From positions 1-64,000 of the forward strand of contig JARLJS010000208.1 of assembly GCA_031291075.1 (NCBI GenBank): a stretch of DNA of 64,000 bases, written 5' to 3'. Origin of the DNA: Nevskia sp. GTDB lineage: Bacteria > Pseudomonadota > Gammaproteobacteria > Nevskiales > Nevskiaceae. The notes below the pieces were generated by a model. That model did not search any database, was not told the DNA's origin, and worked only from the letters and a program-made list of their open reading frames with translations. Positions 26,186-34,704 of the stretch are shown piece by piece. How positions within the stretch are numbered: position 1 is the first letter of the stretch; every line of letters starts with the position of its first letter. A program made the translations under genes and the position numbers.

Positions 26186-26575
26186 ATGCGGCTGGTTCTG
26201 GTGGAGGATTCCGAGTTGGTCCGCGACTGCCTGCAGCGGATGCTGGGGCAGAGCCCCGGGATCGAGGTGGTGGGGCAGGCGGCCGACGAAGACGAGGCGG
26301 TCCTGGTGGTGCAGCGCACCGTGCCGGACGCAGTCGTGCTCGATATCGCGCTGGCGTCCGGCAGCGGCATCGGCGTGCTGGAGCGCCTGCGCAACGCCGG
26401 CTACAGCGGCTGCATCCTGATGCTGACGCAGAACTCCCAGCGGTTCTATCGTGAAGTCTGCCGCAAGCTGGGTGCGGACGGCTTTTTCGACAAGTCCGCG
26501 GAATTTACATCGATCGTCGAGACGCTGGTCGAGCTCGGCGGCAAGCAGCGTTTGAAACTGGAGGATGTGGCATGA
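26186..26575 (+). CDS. Single-domain response regulator (CheY-like)
   Basis: 129 residues, one receiver domain and no output domain. Phosphorylation site Asp53 ([10 protein letters not shown]), acidic pocket VEDSE and Lys103 (FFDKSAEF) are all present, so it should be phosphorylatable. No kinase gene is adjacent apart from the NarL-type pair upstream. Its stop overlaps the start of the chemoreceptor gene by four bases (ATGA), so the two are made together, and it probably serves a chemosensory pathway. It could act as a phosphate sink or as a motor or effector switch; sequence alone does not say. Confidence 0.88.
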   Translation: MRLVLVEDSELVRDCLQRMLGQSPGIEVVGQAADEDEAVLVVQRTVPDAVVLDIALASGSGIGVLERLRNAGYSGCILMLTQNSQRFYREVCRKLGADGFFDKSAEFTSIVETLVELGGKQRLKLEDVA

Positions 26576-28659
26576 AAGGGATTCTGGACAAAATTGCGTT
26601 CCGCTCACGTAGTGGCTCCGACCTGGAGGCACGCCTTGTGGCAATCGACAAGGCGATGGCGGTGATCGAGTTCTCGCTCGACGGCAAGGTGCTGACGGCC
26701 AACGACAACTTCCTCAAGACGATGGGCTACACCCTGGAGGAGATCAAGGGGCAGCACCACAGCCTGTTCGTCGAACCGGCTTACCGCATGAGCCCGGAAT
26801 ACCGCCGGTTCTGGGACAAGCTGGGGCGCGGCGAATACGACACCGGGCAGTACAAGCGCGTCGCCAGGGACGGCAGTGGGGTCTGGTTGCAGGCGTCCTA
26901 CAACCCGATCTTCGGCGCAGGCGGCAAGGTTTGCAAGGTCGTCAAGTACGCCGCCGACATCACCGCGCAGAAGGAAAGCCAGGCCAACTACGAAGGGCAG
27001 ATGGCCGCCGTCGGCAAGGCGATGGCGGTGATCGAGTTCACCCTGGACGGCAAGGTGCTGACGGCCAACGACAACTTCCTGAAGACAATGGGCTACACCC
27101 TGGAAGAGATCAGGGGGCAGCACCACAGCCTGTTCGTCGATCCGGCCTGCCGCTCGAGCCCGGAATACCGCCGGTTCTGGGACAAGCTGGGGCATGGCGA
27201 ATACGACGCCGGCCAGTACAAGCGCGTCGCCAGGGACGGCAGGGAGGTCTGGTTGCAGGCATCCTACAACCCGATCCTCGATGCCGACGGCTGCGCTTTC
27301 AAGGTCGTCAAGTACGCCACCGACATCACCGCCCAGAAGGAAAGCCAGGCCAACTACGAAGGGCAGATCGCCGCCATTGGCAAGGCCATGGCGGTGATCG
27401 AGTTCGGCCTCGACGGCAAGGTGTTGACCGCCAACGACAACTTCCTGAAGACCATGGGCTACACCCTGGAGGAGATCAAGGGGCAGCACCACAGCCTGTT
27501 CGTGGAGGCGGCTTATCGGACTAGCCCGGAATACCGCCAGTTCTGGGACAAGCTGGGGCAGGGCGACTATACCGCCGGCCAGTTCAAGCGCCTCGCCAGG
27601 AACGGTGACGAGGTCTGGCTGCAGGCGTCCTATAACCCGATCCTCGATGCCGGCGGCCGTGCCTTCAAGGTCGTGAAGTACGCCACCGATGTCAGCGAGC
27701 AGGTCAAGACCAGCGAATCCCTCAAGGGGTTGATGCAGACGGTCGCGGCGGCCGCGGCCACGATCAAGGGATCGGCGCAGGAGATTTCCTCCGGCAACAA
27801 CGACCTGTCGTCGCGCACCGAGTCGCAGGCAGCCTCGCTCGAGGAAACGGCGTCTTCGATGGAGGAGCTGACCAGCACCGTCAAGCAGAATGCAGAGAGC
27901 GCACGCCAGGCCAACCAGCTCGCGATCGACGCCAGCGATATCGCGGTGAAGGGCGGGCAGGTGGTCGGCGAAGTGGTGCGCACCATGGACGCGATCCACG
28001 GCGCCAGCAAGAAAATCTCCGACATCATCGGCGTCATCGACGGCATCGCGTTCCAGACCAATATCCTGGCGCTGAACGCCGCCGTGGAAGCGGCGCGCGC
28101 CGGAGAGCAGGGGCGCGGCTTCGCGGTGGTCGCCTCCGAGGTGCGGACCCTGGCCCAGCGCAGCGCCGGGGCTGCCAAGGAGATCAAGGGCCTGATCGGC
28201 GATTCCACCGAGAAGGTCACCGCCGGCTCGCAGCTGGTGGCGCAGGCCGGCGCGACGATGGACGAGATCGTCAACGCAGTCGGACGTGTGACCAAGATCA
28301 TGGCCGAGATCAGCGCGGCGAGCCAGGAACAGGGCTCGGGCATCGAGCAGGTCAGCACCGCGGTGTCGCAGCTGGACGAGGCGACGCAGCAGAATGCAGC
28401 CCTGGTCGAGGAGATGGCAGCCGCATCGGCTGCCCTGGACGAGCAGGCCGCGAAGTTGCTTGCCGCTGTGTCCGGGTCGTCGCCGAAGGACGGCACGGCG
28501 GTTCCCGCGCCGCCCGCCGCCACGGTCGAGCCGGAGTCCCGGCAGCGGCGGCCGGCTCCCGCCAAGGTGCGCCCGCTTGCCGCCAGGACCGCACCGCGGC
28601 CGGTTGCCCGCAAGGAACCGGGCCGGGCCGCCGACGGTTCCCACTGGACGCAGTTCTGA
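26572..28659 (+). CDS. Soluble methyl-accepting chemotaxis protein with three PAS domains
   Basis: 695 residues with no membrane segment. Three almost identical PAS units of 122 residues (about residues 27-392) each contain [18 protein letters not shown] and GQHHSLFV, followed by a PAC-like part ending KVVKYA-D. The rest is an MCP signalling hairpin with the conserved tip [20 protein letters not shown]. The C-terminus is HWTQF, which fits the x-W-x-x-F pentapeptide that tethers CheR/CheB. The design resembles BdlA and other cytoplasmic PAS receptors that monitor redox or energy state or bind haem/flavin; the ligand is unknown. It sits between a lone receiver and a CheW gene, with no CheA here. 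Confidence 0.93.
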   Translation: MKGILDKIAFRSRSGSDLEARLVAIDKAMAVIEFSLDGKVLTANDNFLKTMGYTLEEIKGQHHSLFVEPAYRMSPEYRRFWDKLGRGEYDTGQYKRVARDGSGVWLQASYNPIFGAGGKVCKVVKYAADITAQKESQANYEGQMAAVGKAMAVIEFTLDGKVLTANDNFLKTMGYTLEEIRGQHHSLFVDPACRSSPEYRRFWDKLGHGEYDAGQYKRVARDGREVWLQASYNPILDADGCAFKVVKYATDITAQKESQANYEGQIAAIGKAMAVIEFGLDGKVLTANDNFLKTMGYTLEEIKGQHHSLFVEAAYRTSPEYRQFWDKLGQGDYTAGQFKRLARNGDEVWLQASYNPILDAGGRAFKVVKYATDVSEQVKTSESLKGLMQTVAAAAATIKGSAQEISSGNNDLSSRTESQAASLEETASSMEELTSTVKQNAESARQANQLAIDASDIAVKGGQVVGEVVRTMDAIHGASKKISDIIGVIDGIAFQTNILALNAAVEAARAGEQGRGFAVVASEVRTLAQRSAGAAKEIKGLIGDSTEKVTAGSQLVAQAGATMDEIVNAVGRVTKIMAEISAASQEQGSGIEQVSTAVSQLDEATQQNAALVEEMAAASAALDEQAAKLLAAVSGSSPKDGTAVPAPPAATVEPESRQRRPAPAKVRPLAARTAPRPVARKEPGRAADGSHWTQF
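26650..27747 (+). repeat. Three tandem 366-bp repeats inside the chemoreceptor gene
   Basis: Units begin at 26650, 27016 and 27382 with an exact period of 366 bases (122 codons). Identity is high even at silent positions, for example the shared aaggc-atggcggtgatcga start and cagcaccacagcctgttcgt, which points to recent duplication or continued gene conversion. Confidence 0.9.
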
Positions 28660-28704
28660 TCCTGCAGACCGCTCGTCCGCCGGACTTTCCAAGGAGGGGG
28701 TGCA

Positions 28705-29187
28705 ATGGATGCTCACGCTACATCGGTCCGCCCGCAGGCGGCGGCCCGCGAGGTGCTGACCTTCCGCATGTGCGGACAGGAGTACGGAGTCGACATCCTG
28801 AAGGTGCAGGAGATCCGCAGTTATGGGGCGGTCACCCGCATCCCGGACGTGGCCGACTTCGTCATGGGCCTGCTCAACCTGCGCGGCGTCATCGTGCCGG
28901 TGGTGGACCTGCGACTGCGGTTCAGGCTCGCCGGGGCGGCGCATGAGGCCGATGCGGTCATGATCGTCCTCAACATCGGCAGCAGGACCATCGCTGCGGT
29001 CGTCGACGGCGTGTCCGATGTCGTCGCGCTGGCGCCCACGCAGGTGTTGCCGCCGCCGGACTTGGCGACGGTCGACAGCCGCAGCCTGGCGGGGCTCGGC
29101 GTCGTCGACCAGCGCATGCTGATCCTGCTGGATGTCGACACGCTGTTCGCGGATTCGCCGCATGCCGCGCTCGCCGCCGCTGCCTGA
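28705..29187 (+). CDS. cheW: Chemotaxis coupling protein CheW
   Basis: 160 residues with a full CheW beta-barrel fold: EVLTFRMCGQEYGVDILKVQEIR, the NLRGVIVPVVDLR block that binds receptor and kinase, and VVDGVSDVV near the end. It bridges chemoreceptors and CheA in the cytoplasmic array. It follows the triple-PAS receptor by 45 bases with a strong AAGGAGG, so it is probably dedicated to that receptor. The CheA it must work with is encoded elsewhere. About 200 bases with no gene follow. Confidence 0.95.
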   Translation: MDAHATSVRPQAAAREVLTFRMCGQEYGVDILKVQEIRSYGAVTRIPDVADFVMGLLNLRGVIVPVVDLRLRFRLAGAAHEADAVMIVLNIGSRTIAAVVDGVSDVVALAPTQVLPPPDLATVDSRSLAGLGVVDQRMLILLDVDTLFADSPHAALAAAA

Positions 29188-29386
29188 GGCGGCAGCGGCC
29201 CGGCATGGCCTTACCGAAAGGCGTGTCCTCGCCGCCAGGCGCGATATCGTGGCTTGCCTGACGTGCCCAGAAGACCTGCGCCAGGGCGTGCGGATTTAGA
29301 TTCCTGGGTTCCGCAATCTGCTGATGCAGACCTGGCAACGACGGCCTGCGCGGCTTGGCGTCGTTTTCACACCGCGGATGAAATTC

Positions 29387-29695
29387 TTATCTGCCGGATG
29401 GGTTTGTGTTGCCAGCTGTCGGCGTCTGCCCCGACGTCGCGGCGGCGTGATGCTCCGACGTCACGACACTGCGGTCGCCCCAGGTCGTGACGGTACGCTG
29501 GACTGAGGTCGTGACGGTGTTCTGGCTCGGCGTCGTGACCGTGTACCCGTCGCGATTCGGGCGCACAACACTCGGCTGGCCCGGGGTCGCGACAATGTAT
29601 CCACCATCGGCTGAGGGCTGAGACAAGGTCTGAGCCTGGACCGCGTGACCCCATGCAACGCATACGACGATCAACGCCACAGCGAATTTCGTCAT
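29387..29695 (-). CDS. Small secreted Thr-rich protein
   Basis: 102 residues from the ATG at 29695, chosen because the signal peptide starts there (KFAVALIVVCVAWGHAVQA). The mature part of about 80 residues is low in complexity, rich in Thr, Val and Ser with recurring TVTT/VVTS motifs (YTVTTPSQNTVTTSVQRTVT), and has no cysteine. No family recognised. It follows the larger secreted protein by 37 bases on the same strand and is probably in its operon, so the two may act together outside the cell. Confidence 0.68.
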   Translation of the reverse strand: MTKFAVALIVVCVAWGHAVQAQTLSQPSADGGYIVATPGQPSVVRPNRDGYTVTTPSQNTVTTSVQRTVTTWGDRSVVTSEHHAAATSGQTPTAGNTNPSGR

Positions 29696-29732
29696 AGCGG
29701 TCACCTGGTGTGTGCGAATGCCGGGCGGCATA

Positions 29733-31133
29733 TCAGGGGCTGGAACCCGAGCCAATCTGCACAATAGCGCCGGTGCTGGTGTCGATCAGAATCTGCGCGA
29801 TTTTCAGGTTGACGTTAACCGACGCCGTCACAAACATCATGCTCGCGCGGTTTGTCGAGTCGAGGACGACACCGGACTGCTTGATGATCTGCGACACCGG
29901 CACGAACACATTATTGTACGAGGGCACGGCGAGCGTGGTGTACCCCCTGTCGCCGTTATCGGCCTTGACCTCTGCCACTATCTCCGCTGCGCCAGGTCCA
30001 TCATTGACGATGCGAATGTACATCTGCCGAGCCGAGTAGGCGTATGGGAAGGTAACGGTGTACAGGATCTCCTGAACTACGCTGCCGTTATAGGTGTAAA
30101 AATTATTGGCTGTCGTCTGGGCGAGCCCGCCAAAGAAATCGGGGCTGTCAGAACTGTAGGTGTATACGTAAGGCTGTGTGCCCGGTTGCATCAGGGTCGT
30201 ACCATCCGGGATCATACAGATCTGCACCGGCGTGTTGATCTTGACGCCATTAAAGGTTAGCGAGGTAGGCGTGACCGTACCGATGATCGAGCCGCCAGGC
30301 ACGCTGTTCTGGCAAGTGGTCACGGTTGGATCGGCATAGGCCGTCGCGATGCCGGTGAATGGGCCGCTCACGGTGATATTCGCTGTGTCGTTCGCGTTGA
30401 GGCTGTTCGCCAAGCCGTTAGGCGAGAGCACGGGCGCGTTCGAATTGAATGGGTCGTTCAGCTCTGTATTGATCGCGAAGGTGGCAACCTGGCCGGCGGT
30501 CGCGACGGTCGCGCCGCTCGGGACGAACTGTGTGCCCGGCGGCAACGAACCCAGATCGATCTGGCCACTTCCGGGTGTGATCGTGTCGGGCAACGAGCCG
30601 ACCGCGTGGGTGAAGACCGGCACCGAAACCGGCGCGGCATCGTTGTTGTTCGAGGTCACGTTGCCGGTCGACTGGAACGTCATCGGCAATGGATTGCCGC
30701 CAAATTGGCTCTCCAGCGCGGTGGCGCCGGAGACGTTGAACGCCCCCACGCTGAGTGTGCCTGCAGCCGGTACGGCGGCGACGCCGATCTGATAGGTGAT
30801 CGAATTGCCTGAAACTCCGCCGGAATGGACCGTAACAGTGGTACTACCGGGGGCCACGACCACCGGATTGGACTGGAATACGAAACCGCTTGGCAGGGTG
30901 ATCGTGAAGAGCGAGCCTACCTCGAGCTGGGTCCCGGCGGCGACGGTATAGACTGCGTTGGCGATGATGCCGCCGAACGGCACTGTGACAGTCCCGTTCG
31001 CGGCAGCGACCTGCGCGGAATTGTAGTCGGCGAGGGGGGCCGTGACCGTCCCGTGGGCGGAGGCGACGCCGCTGTTCAGTGCAAGCATCAGGACGGCGAC
31101 GGTATATGTGCCGCGTCTCGAACAGGTCTTCAT
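29733..31133 (-). CDS. Secreted beta-rich protein of unknown function
   Basis: 466 residues with a signal peptide (VAVLMLALNSGVASA) and GGGGAG upstream of the ATG. The mature chain is rich in Gly, Thr, Val, Asn and Ser, with many short beta-strand-like stretches and only two cysteines (near residues 274 and 308), as in adhesin or surface-layer-like proteins. The N-terminal part repeats the motif GTVT (HGTVTAPL, NGTVTVPF). No catalytic motif is visible and I do not recognise the family. Base composition is lower in GC than the flanks. It is separated from the next minus-strand gene by about 90 bases. Confidence 0.7.
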   Translation of the reverse strand: MKTCSRRGTYTVAVLMLALNSGVASAHGTVTAPLADYNSAQVAAANGTVTVPFGGIIANAVYTVAAGTQLEVGSLFTITLPSGFVFQSNPVVVAPGSTTVTVHSGGVSGNSITYQIGVAAVPAAGTLSVGAFNVSGATALESQFGGNPLPMTFQSTGNVTSNNNDAAPVSVPVFTHAVGSLPDTITPGSGQIDLGSLPPGTQFVPSGATVATAGQVATFAINTELNDPFNSNAPVLSPNGLANSLNANDTANITVSGPFTGIATAYADPTVTTCQNSVPGGSIIGTVTPTSLTFNGVKINTPVQICMIPDGTTLMQPGTQPYVYTYSSDSPDFFGGLAQTTANNFYTYNGSVVQEILYTVTFPYAYSARQMYIRIVNDGPGAAEIVAEVKADNGDRGYTTLAVPSYNNVFVPVSQIIKQSGVVLDSTNRASMMFVTASVNVNLKIAQILIDTSTGAIVQIGSGSSP

Positions 31134-31224
31134 CTGTGTCGCTCCCCAAACAGAACGCGTTATCGTATAGATTTCGTGCTACCCCGGCTGTCTATATCTT
31201 AGCACGAACCCGTTTGTCAATCGG

Positions 31225-32595
31225 TCATTGCGCGAGTCCGGAATGACCTTGCGCTGATATTGCGGATTGCGGAACCCTCTGCACAGTCACCTGTTCGCGG
31301 TAGATGAGTTGCCCCGATTCGCAAGCGATGTAGCTCGCTTCGGCACCGCCGGTGATGCATCGCCCCAGATGGTGCCATGCCGCGGGAAAGCGCAGGTCCG
31401 GCTGGGCGTCGAACAGCCGCGGGAGGCATTGGGTCTTCATGCGGTAGTCGAGGCGGCCGAAGAAATAATTCCGCCAGAATGCCTCGTGGTCTCGTCCCGA
31501 GAGGTCCAGGGAAAGCGTATCGAACGGCAGCCAGCCCTGCGCTTCCATCCAGATCTCGACCCAGTAGTGCAGGCAGGGTGTCGGCGGATAGAGCGGGTAG
31601 CCGGCGACGACGCGTGCAGGAATCTTCCTGGCCCGGCACAGCGCCACCAGCAGCGCCGACGCGAGATGGCAGTTGGCCCATCCTGTTTCCAGCGCCCAGT
31701 CGGTCGGGTACGGCCGATCGAGATCCTCATAGCGGACCATGCCCAGCATGACTCGCAGTTGCAGGAAATCCCAGAACCTCCCCACCGCGTGCCACGGTTC
31801 TTCCTGCGCATCCGCGATCTGCACTGCCAGCGCGCGGATCCGGGGACTGACCTGGACCAGCCCTTCGCTGGAGCGCGTATACAGTTCGCGGTCCGATGGC
31901 GCCAGTGCTGCGGGTCCCCGATCCACGGGAGAGCCCAGGGCCACAAACGAGGCCTGAACCGCGAGACTCACCGTCTGTGAGGGCGGCACCGTCAACTGCG
32001 CGTCGAGCCGGCCGGGCCGGCGTGCGAAATCCACCTGCTGATCGTCGGGCGCAATACCGACGACTGTAAGATCGCGCAGCGTCTCGTCCTCCAACGGCAC
32101 GGGCAGCCGCAGGCGGACGCGCGTGCCGGGCTCGTGGCCGGCCAGGTTGAAGTCGCGCCGCAAAGTGACGTTGAACCGCTCCGTGCCGAGCGCCGCCGTC
32201 GGGAGTTCACCTGCCGCCGCGCCCGGGTGGAATTCACAGACCAGCCTGCGGCGCTGCGGCACGTAGTGCTCCAGCCAGAATGGATCGCCGCGATGCACGC
32301 TTTCCCGGATGCCGAAGTTGAGGGCCTCAGCGGGATCGAAGACGCGCTCGCCGTCCGCGTTCCGCTCGAATGGCAGTCCCTGGCTTATCCACCGGTCCAG
32401 CGCCTGCGCCGCTTGGCGCTGCGCATTCGCGTCAGAGCCGGACGCCTCGCACGCCCAGGCCTCCAGCACCAGCATATCGATGATGTCGGCCTGCGGTACG
32501 GTCCGATAGCGAGGACCGACTTGGACTCCGAGGGGATGCGCGGCGTCCTGGCTGAACGGGCAGCCTGGGTCGGCCGACGTACTCGTGGAATCCAT
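31225..32595 (-). CDS. Transglutaminase-like cysteine-protease-fold protein
   Basis: 456 residues, no signal peptide or membrane helix. The C-terminal half has the transglutaminase-core triad in order: Cys309 (GWANCHLAS), His343 (LHYWVEIWM) and Asp359 (WLPFDT). The N-terminal 260 residues contain a helical segment and a beta-rich region (FNVTLRRDFNLAGHEPGT) like the domain that precedes the core in bacterial transglutaminase-like proteins. Such proteins cleave or form amide bonds; some are peptidases. It is divergent from the lipoyl-like gene at 32649 with only 53 bases between them, so both may share control and belong to the acyl-carrier locus. Confidence 0.82.
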   Translation of the reverse strand: MDSTSTSADPGCPFSQDAAHPLGVQVGPRYRTVPQADIIDMLVLEAWACEASGSDANAQRQAAQALDRWISQGLPFERNADGERVFDPAEALNFGIRESVHRGDPFWLEHYVPQRRRLVCEFHPGAAAGELPTAALGTERFNVTLRRDFNLAGHEPGTRVRLRLPVPLEDETLRDLTVVGIAPDDQQVDFARRPGRLDAQLTVPPSQTVSLAVQASFVALGSPVDRGPAALAPSDRELYTRSSEGLVQVSPRIRALAVQIADAQEEPWHAVGRFWDFLQLRVMLGMVRYEDLDRPYPTDWALETGWANCHLASALLVALCRARKIPARVVAGYPLYPPTPCLHYWVEIWMEAQGWLPFDTLSLDLSGRDHEAFWRNYFFGRLDYRMKTQCLPRLFDAQPDLRFPAAWHHLGRCITGGAEASYIACESGQLIYREQVTVQRVPQSAISAQGHSGLAQ

Positions 32596-32648
32596 TCATC
32601 TATCATAGCCATTCGTCCAGCCGCTTCCCATCCACGGAGCCTTGCGCC

Positions 32649-33014
32649 TTGCTGCTCACACTCAAGCTGCCGCTTATCAACGAGCACATGAGCACCGCGG
32701 TCATCGGCGTGATTCATGCCACGGAAGGCGATGCAATGCAGCCGGGCGCCAAGCTCCTCGACCTGACCGTCGACTTGAGCGCGGCCTCGGTCCAGGACTG
32801 CCCGCCGGTGTCCGCATATCGCATCGCACTGCGCGATCGCGCCTGGTTGCGCCGGGTGTGTGTAGCGAGGGGCGACGAGGTCGGGGTGGGCACCACGCTG
32901 GCTTTGTTCAGCACCACGCCGGACGAGCCGCTGGATGCTTCGCCCATCCATGCAGCACGCGTGACCATTGCGGGGATCGTGGGTGAGTTCGACTTGTGGG
33001 GCGCGAGGCCGTGA
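32649..33014 (+). CDS. Degenerate lipoyl/biotinyl-domain protein lacking the attachment lysine
   Basis: 121 residues from a TTG at 32649, supported by GGAG nine bases upstream. The first 45 residues read like an E2 lipoyl domain (LKLPLINEHMSTAVIGVIHA, then EGDAMQPGAKLLDL), and the second half (WLRRVCVARGDEVGVGTTLALF) repeats the pseudo-symmetric partner half. At the hairpin where ETDKA normally carries lipoate the sequence is VDLSAASVQDCP, so the lysine is absent. It cannot be lipoylated in the usual way and may instead be a structural or docking partner. Its stop overlaps the next start as GTGA. A lysine-bearing lipoyl protein is encoded at 34373-34678. Confidence 0.65.
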   Translation: MLLTLKLPLINEHMSTAVIGVIHATEGDAMQPGAKLLDLTVDLSAASVQDCPPVSAYRIALRDRAWLRRVCVARGDEVGVGTTLALFSTTPDEPLDASPIHAARVTIAGIVGEFDLWGARP

Positions 33015-34363
33015 CGACCGTCCCGCTCAAGCTGGGCCCGCTGGCCTGCCCTGGATTCAGGGTCCAACGGTCGGGAATCCGCTGGCTGCGAGAAGACGGC
33101 CATCGTTGCCGGCCGGGTGAAGTCATCGCCTATTGCAACATCGCCCTGAGTGGGCGCGCACCCGTGGGCGTAACGCCACCTGTGGAGAACACGCACGACT
33201 TCCAGGTGGCGTTCGCGCCGCGCGCTGCCGGTGTGCTGAGGCGGGATCCCAGGTGTTCGCACGGCGGCTGGATCGATCACAATACCGTCATCGAATGGTC
33301 CGAGGACTTCCTGATCGGCCATCTGGACGGCGCGGCCGGCGCCGATCCGCACCAGGCCTTGTCGCTGCTGATGGTTGCCGGCCGCCGGCCTTCCCAATTC
33401 GCCGAAGATCGCTCCGGGCTGCTGACCGGATGGCACGACCGCAAGCGTGCCTGGTGGGGCGAGGCAGCGGGCCCCACCGGCACGCTCGTGAGCCTGGGAA
33501 TCTGCGAGCTGCTCAAAGTGATGCTCGGCGAAAGATTCGCATTTACGGAAATGTTCGAAGCCGTGCCCGGGCCGGCCCAGGTCGTGTTCGTGCCTGACAA
33601 CCTGCAAGTGCCGTGCGCGCGCGTCGTGCTCGAGCAACTCCGTCGCGGACCCGCCGACGTTCAGGCCATTGCCGCGGATATCGCGGGGACCCTGCCGGCG
33701 GGTCCCGTGGTGCCGACAGCTGCCGACTGGATCTTCGCCGGGACCCTGTTGTCTGCGCTGCAGCAATCCCCCTTGACCGAGACCTACGACGTGCTGACAC
33801 GGGCCGGCCTGCAGCGCGCCGGACCGGCCGACGCGGTGTTGCTCTCGCTGGCCGCGGAGTCACCGTTCATCGTGCGTCACCGGCGGCTGGGCTATGCCGT
33901 GCACCTGCATGACTTTCGTATCGCCCAGTTGGGCCCGGCGGTCCGCGCCTGGTTCGAGACGCACTTCGAGCGGGTCAGGCGCAGCCCCGCCGATATCCAG
34001 CGCGACTACCGTGAGCTGGTAGCGGCGCTGCGCGCGCACTCCGGTATCAGGATCCTGACGCTCAACTGCATGTCGACGACGGGTGACGAGAACATCGTGC
34101 ACTACAACGGCTTGGACGCACCGCTGCACGACACCCTGCAGAGCGTCCGCGCCAAGGAGCTGAACCTGATGCTGCACGACCTCGAGCATGAATCGGGCAT
34201 TTCCATCGTCGACGTGGATGCGATCGCGGCGGACATGGGAGGCTGGGCGCATCTGCCCGACGGCATTCACCAGAGCGGAGCGATGCAGGCCGAGATCCGC
34301 GCCGAGATCCTGCGAATCCTGCGTGCGCAGCGGATACCGGGCTTCGGAGCGCCGCTCGGTTGA
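33011..34363 (+). CDS. Two-part protein: lipoyl-like N-terminus and SGNH-hydrolase-like C-terminus
   Basis: 450 residues from the GTG at 33011, which overlaps the preceding stop. Residues 1-110 contain DGHRCRPGEVIAYCNIALSG and a later beta segment with FAPRAAGVLRRD, reminiscent of barrel-sandwich (biotinyl/lipoyl) halves. The middle is unassigned. The last 130 residues resemble SGNH/GDSL hydrolases: ILTLNCMSTTGDE, a helix ending LEHESGISIVDVDAIAADMG, and the catalytic-type Asp-His block LPDGIHQSG. The segment G-I-S-I/V-x-D-V-D-A-I recurs in the product of 38321-39130, so they are relatives. I infer an acyl-transfer or ester-hydrolysis role with a carrier-docking domain; no experimental precedent is known to me. 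Confidence 0.6.
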   Translation: MTTVPLKLGPLACPGFRVQRSGIRWLREDGHRCRPGEVIAYCNIALSGRAPVGVTPPVENTHDFQVAFAPRAAGVLRRDPRCSHGGWIDHNTVIEWSEDFLIGHLDGAAGADPHQALSLLMVAGRRPSQFAEDRSGLLTGWHDRKRAWWGEAAGPTGTLVSLGICELLKVMLGERFAFTEMFEAVPGPAQVVFVPDNLQVPCARVVLEQLRRGPADVQAIAADIAGTLPAGPVVPTAADWIFAGTLLSALQQSPLTETYDVLTRAGLQRAGPADAVLLSLAAESPFIVRHRRLGYAVHLHDFRIAQLGPAVRAWFETHFERVRRSPADIQRDYRELVAALRAHSGIRILTLNCMSTTGDENIVHYNGLDAPLHDTLQSVRAKELNLMLHDLEHESGISIVDVDAIAADMGGWAHLPDGIHQSGAMQAEIRAEILRILRAQRIPGFGAPLG

Positions 34364-34372
34364 CAGCGTCGT

Positions 34373-34678
34373 TTAGTTGACTTCGAACGCGACCGGCCAG
34401 GCAGTCAGGTCCGCGGCGGGTTCGGGCAAGGTCTCGGCCGGATCGTCCGCCAGGAGGGCCAGTGGCTTGCCGATCTGCTGCCATTCACCGGCGTTGCAGA
34501 CGATCCGCCGCAACACGCCCGCCTGCTGCGCACGTACTTCGACCAGCGCCTTGTAGGTCTCCAGCTCGACGATCAGCTCGCCGGGTCCGAACGTGCGGCC
34601 GACGTCGCCGTGCCACTCCAGCACGCGCACTTCCACCACATCCTCGATCGGTCCGGGCACTACCATCTGGTAAATCAT
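34373..34678 (-). CDS. Stand-alone lipoyl carrier protein (E2-type domain)
   Basis: 101 residues, a single lipoyl domain. Lys43 in ELETYKALVEV stands where lipoate is attached in 2-oxoacid dehydrogenase E2 proteins (usual E-T-D-K-A). The flanks fit the fold: VVPGPIEDVVEVRV, then GPGELIVELE and AGVLRRIVCNAGEWQQIGKP. There is no peripheral-subunit-binding domain and no acyltransferase domain, unlike a real E2 of 400 or more residues. It is the last gene of a six-gene unit and follows E1 beta by 26 bases. It should accept an acyl group from the E1 pair. Confidence 0.85.
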   Translation of the reverse strand: MIYQMVVPGPIEDVVEVRVLEWHGDVGRTFGPGELIVELETYKALVEVRAQQAGVLRRIVCNAGEWQQIGKPLALLADDPAETLPEPAADLTAWPVAFEVN

Positions 34679-34704
34679 GCGAAAGCTCGCTCCAGGTCAG
34701 CTTG

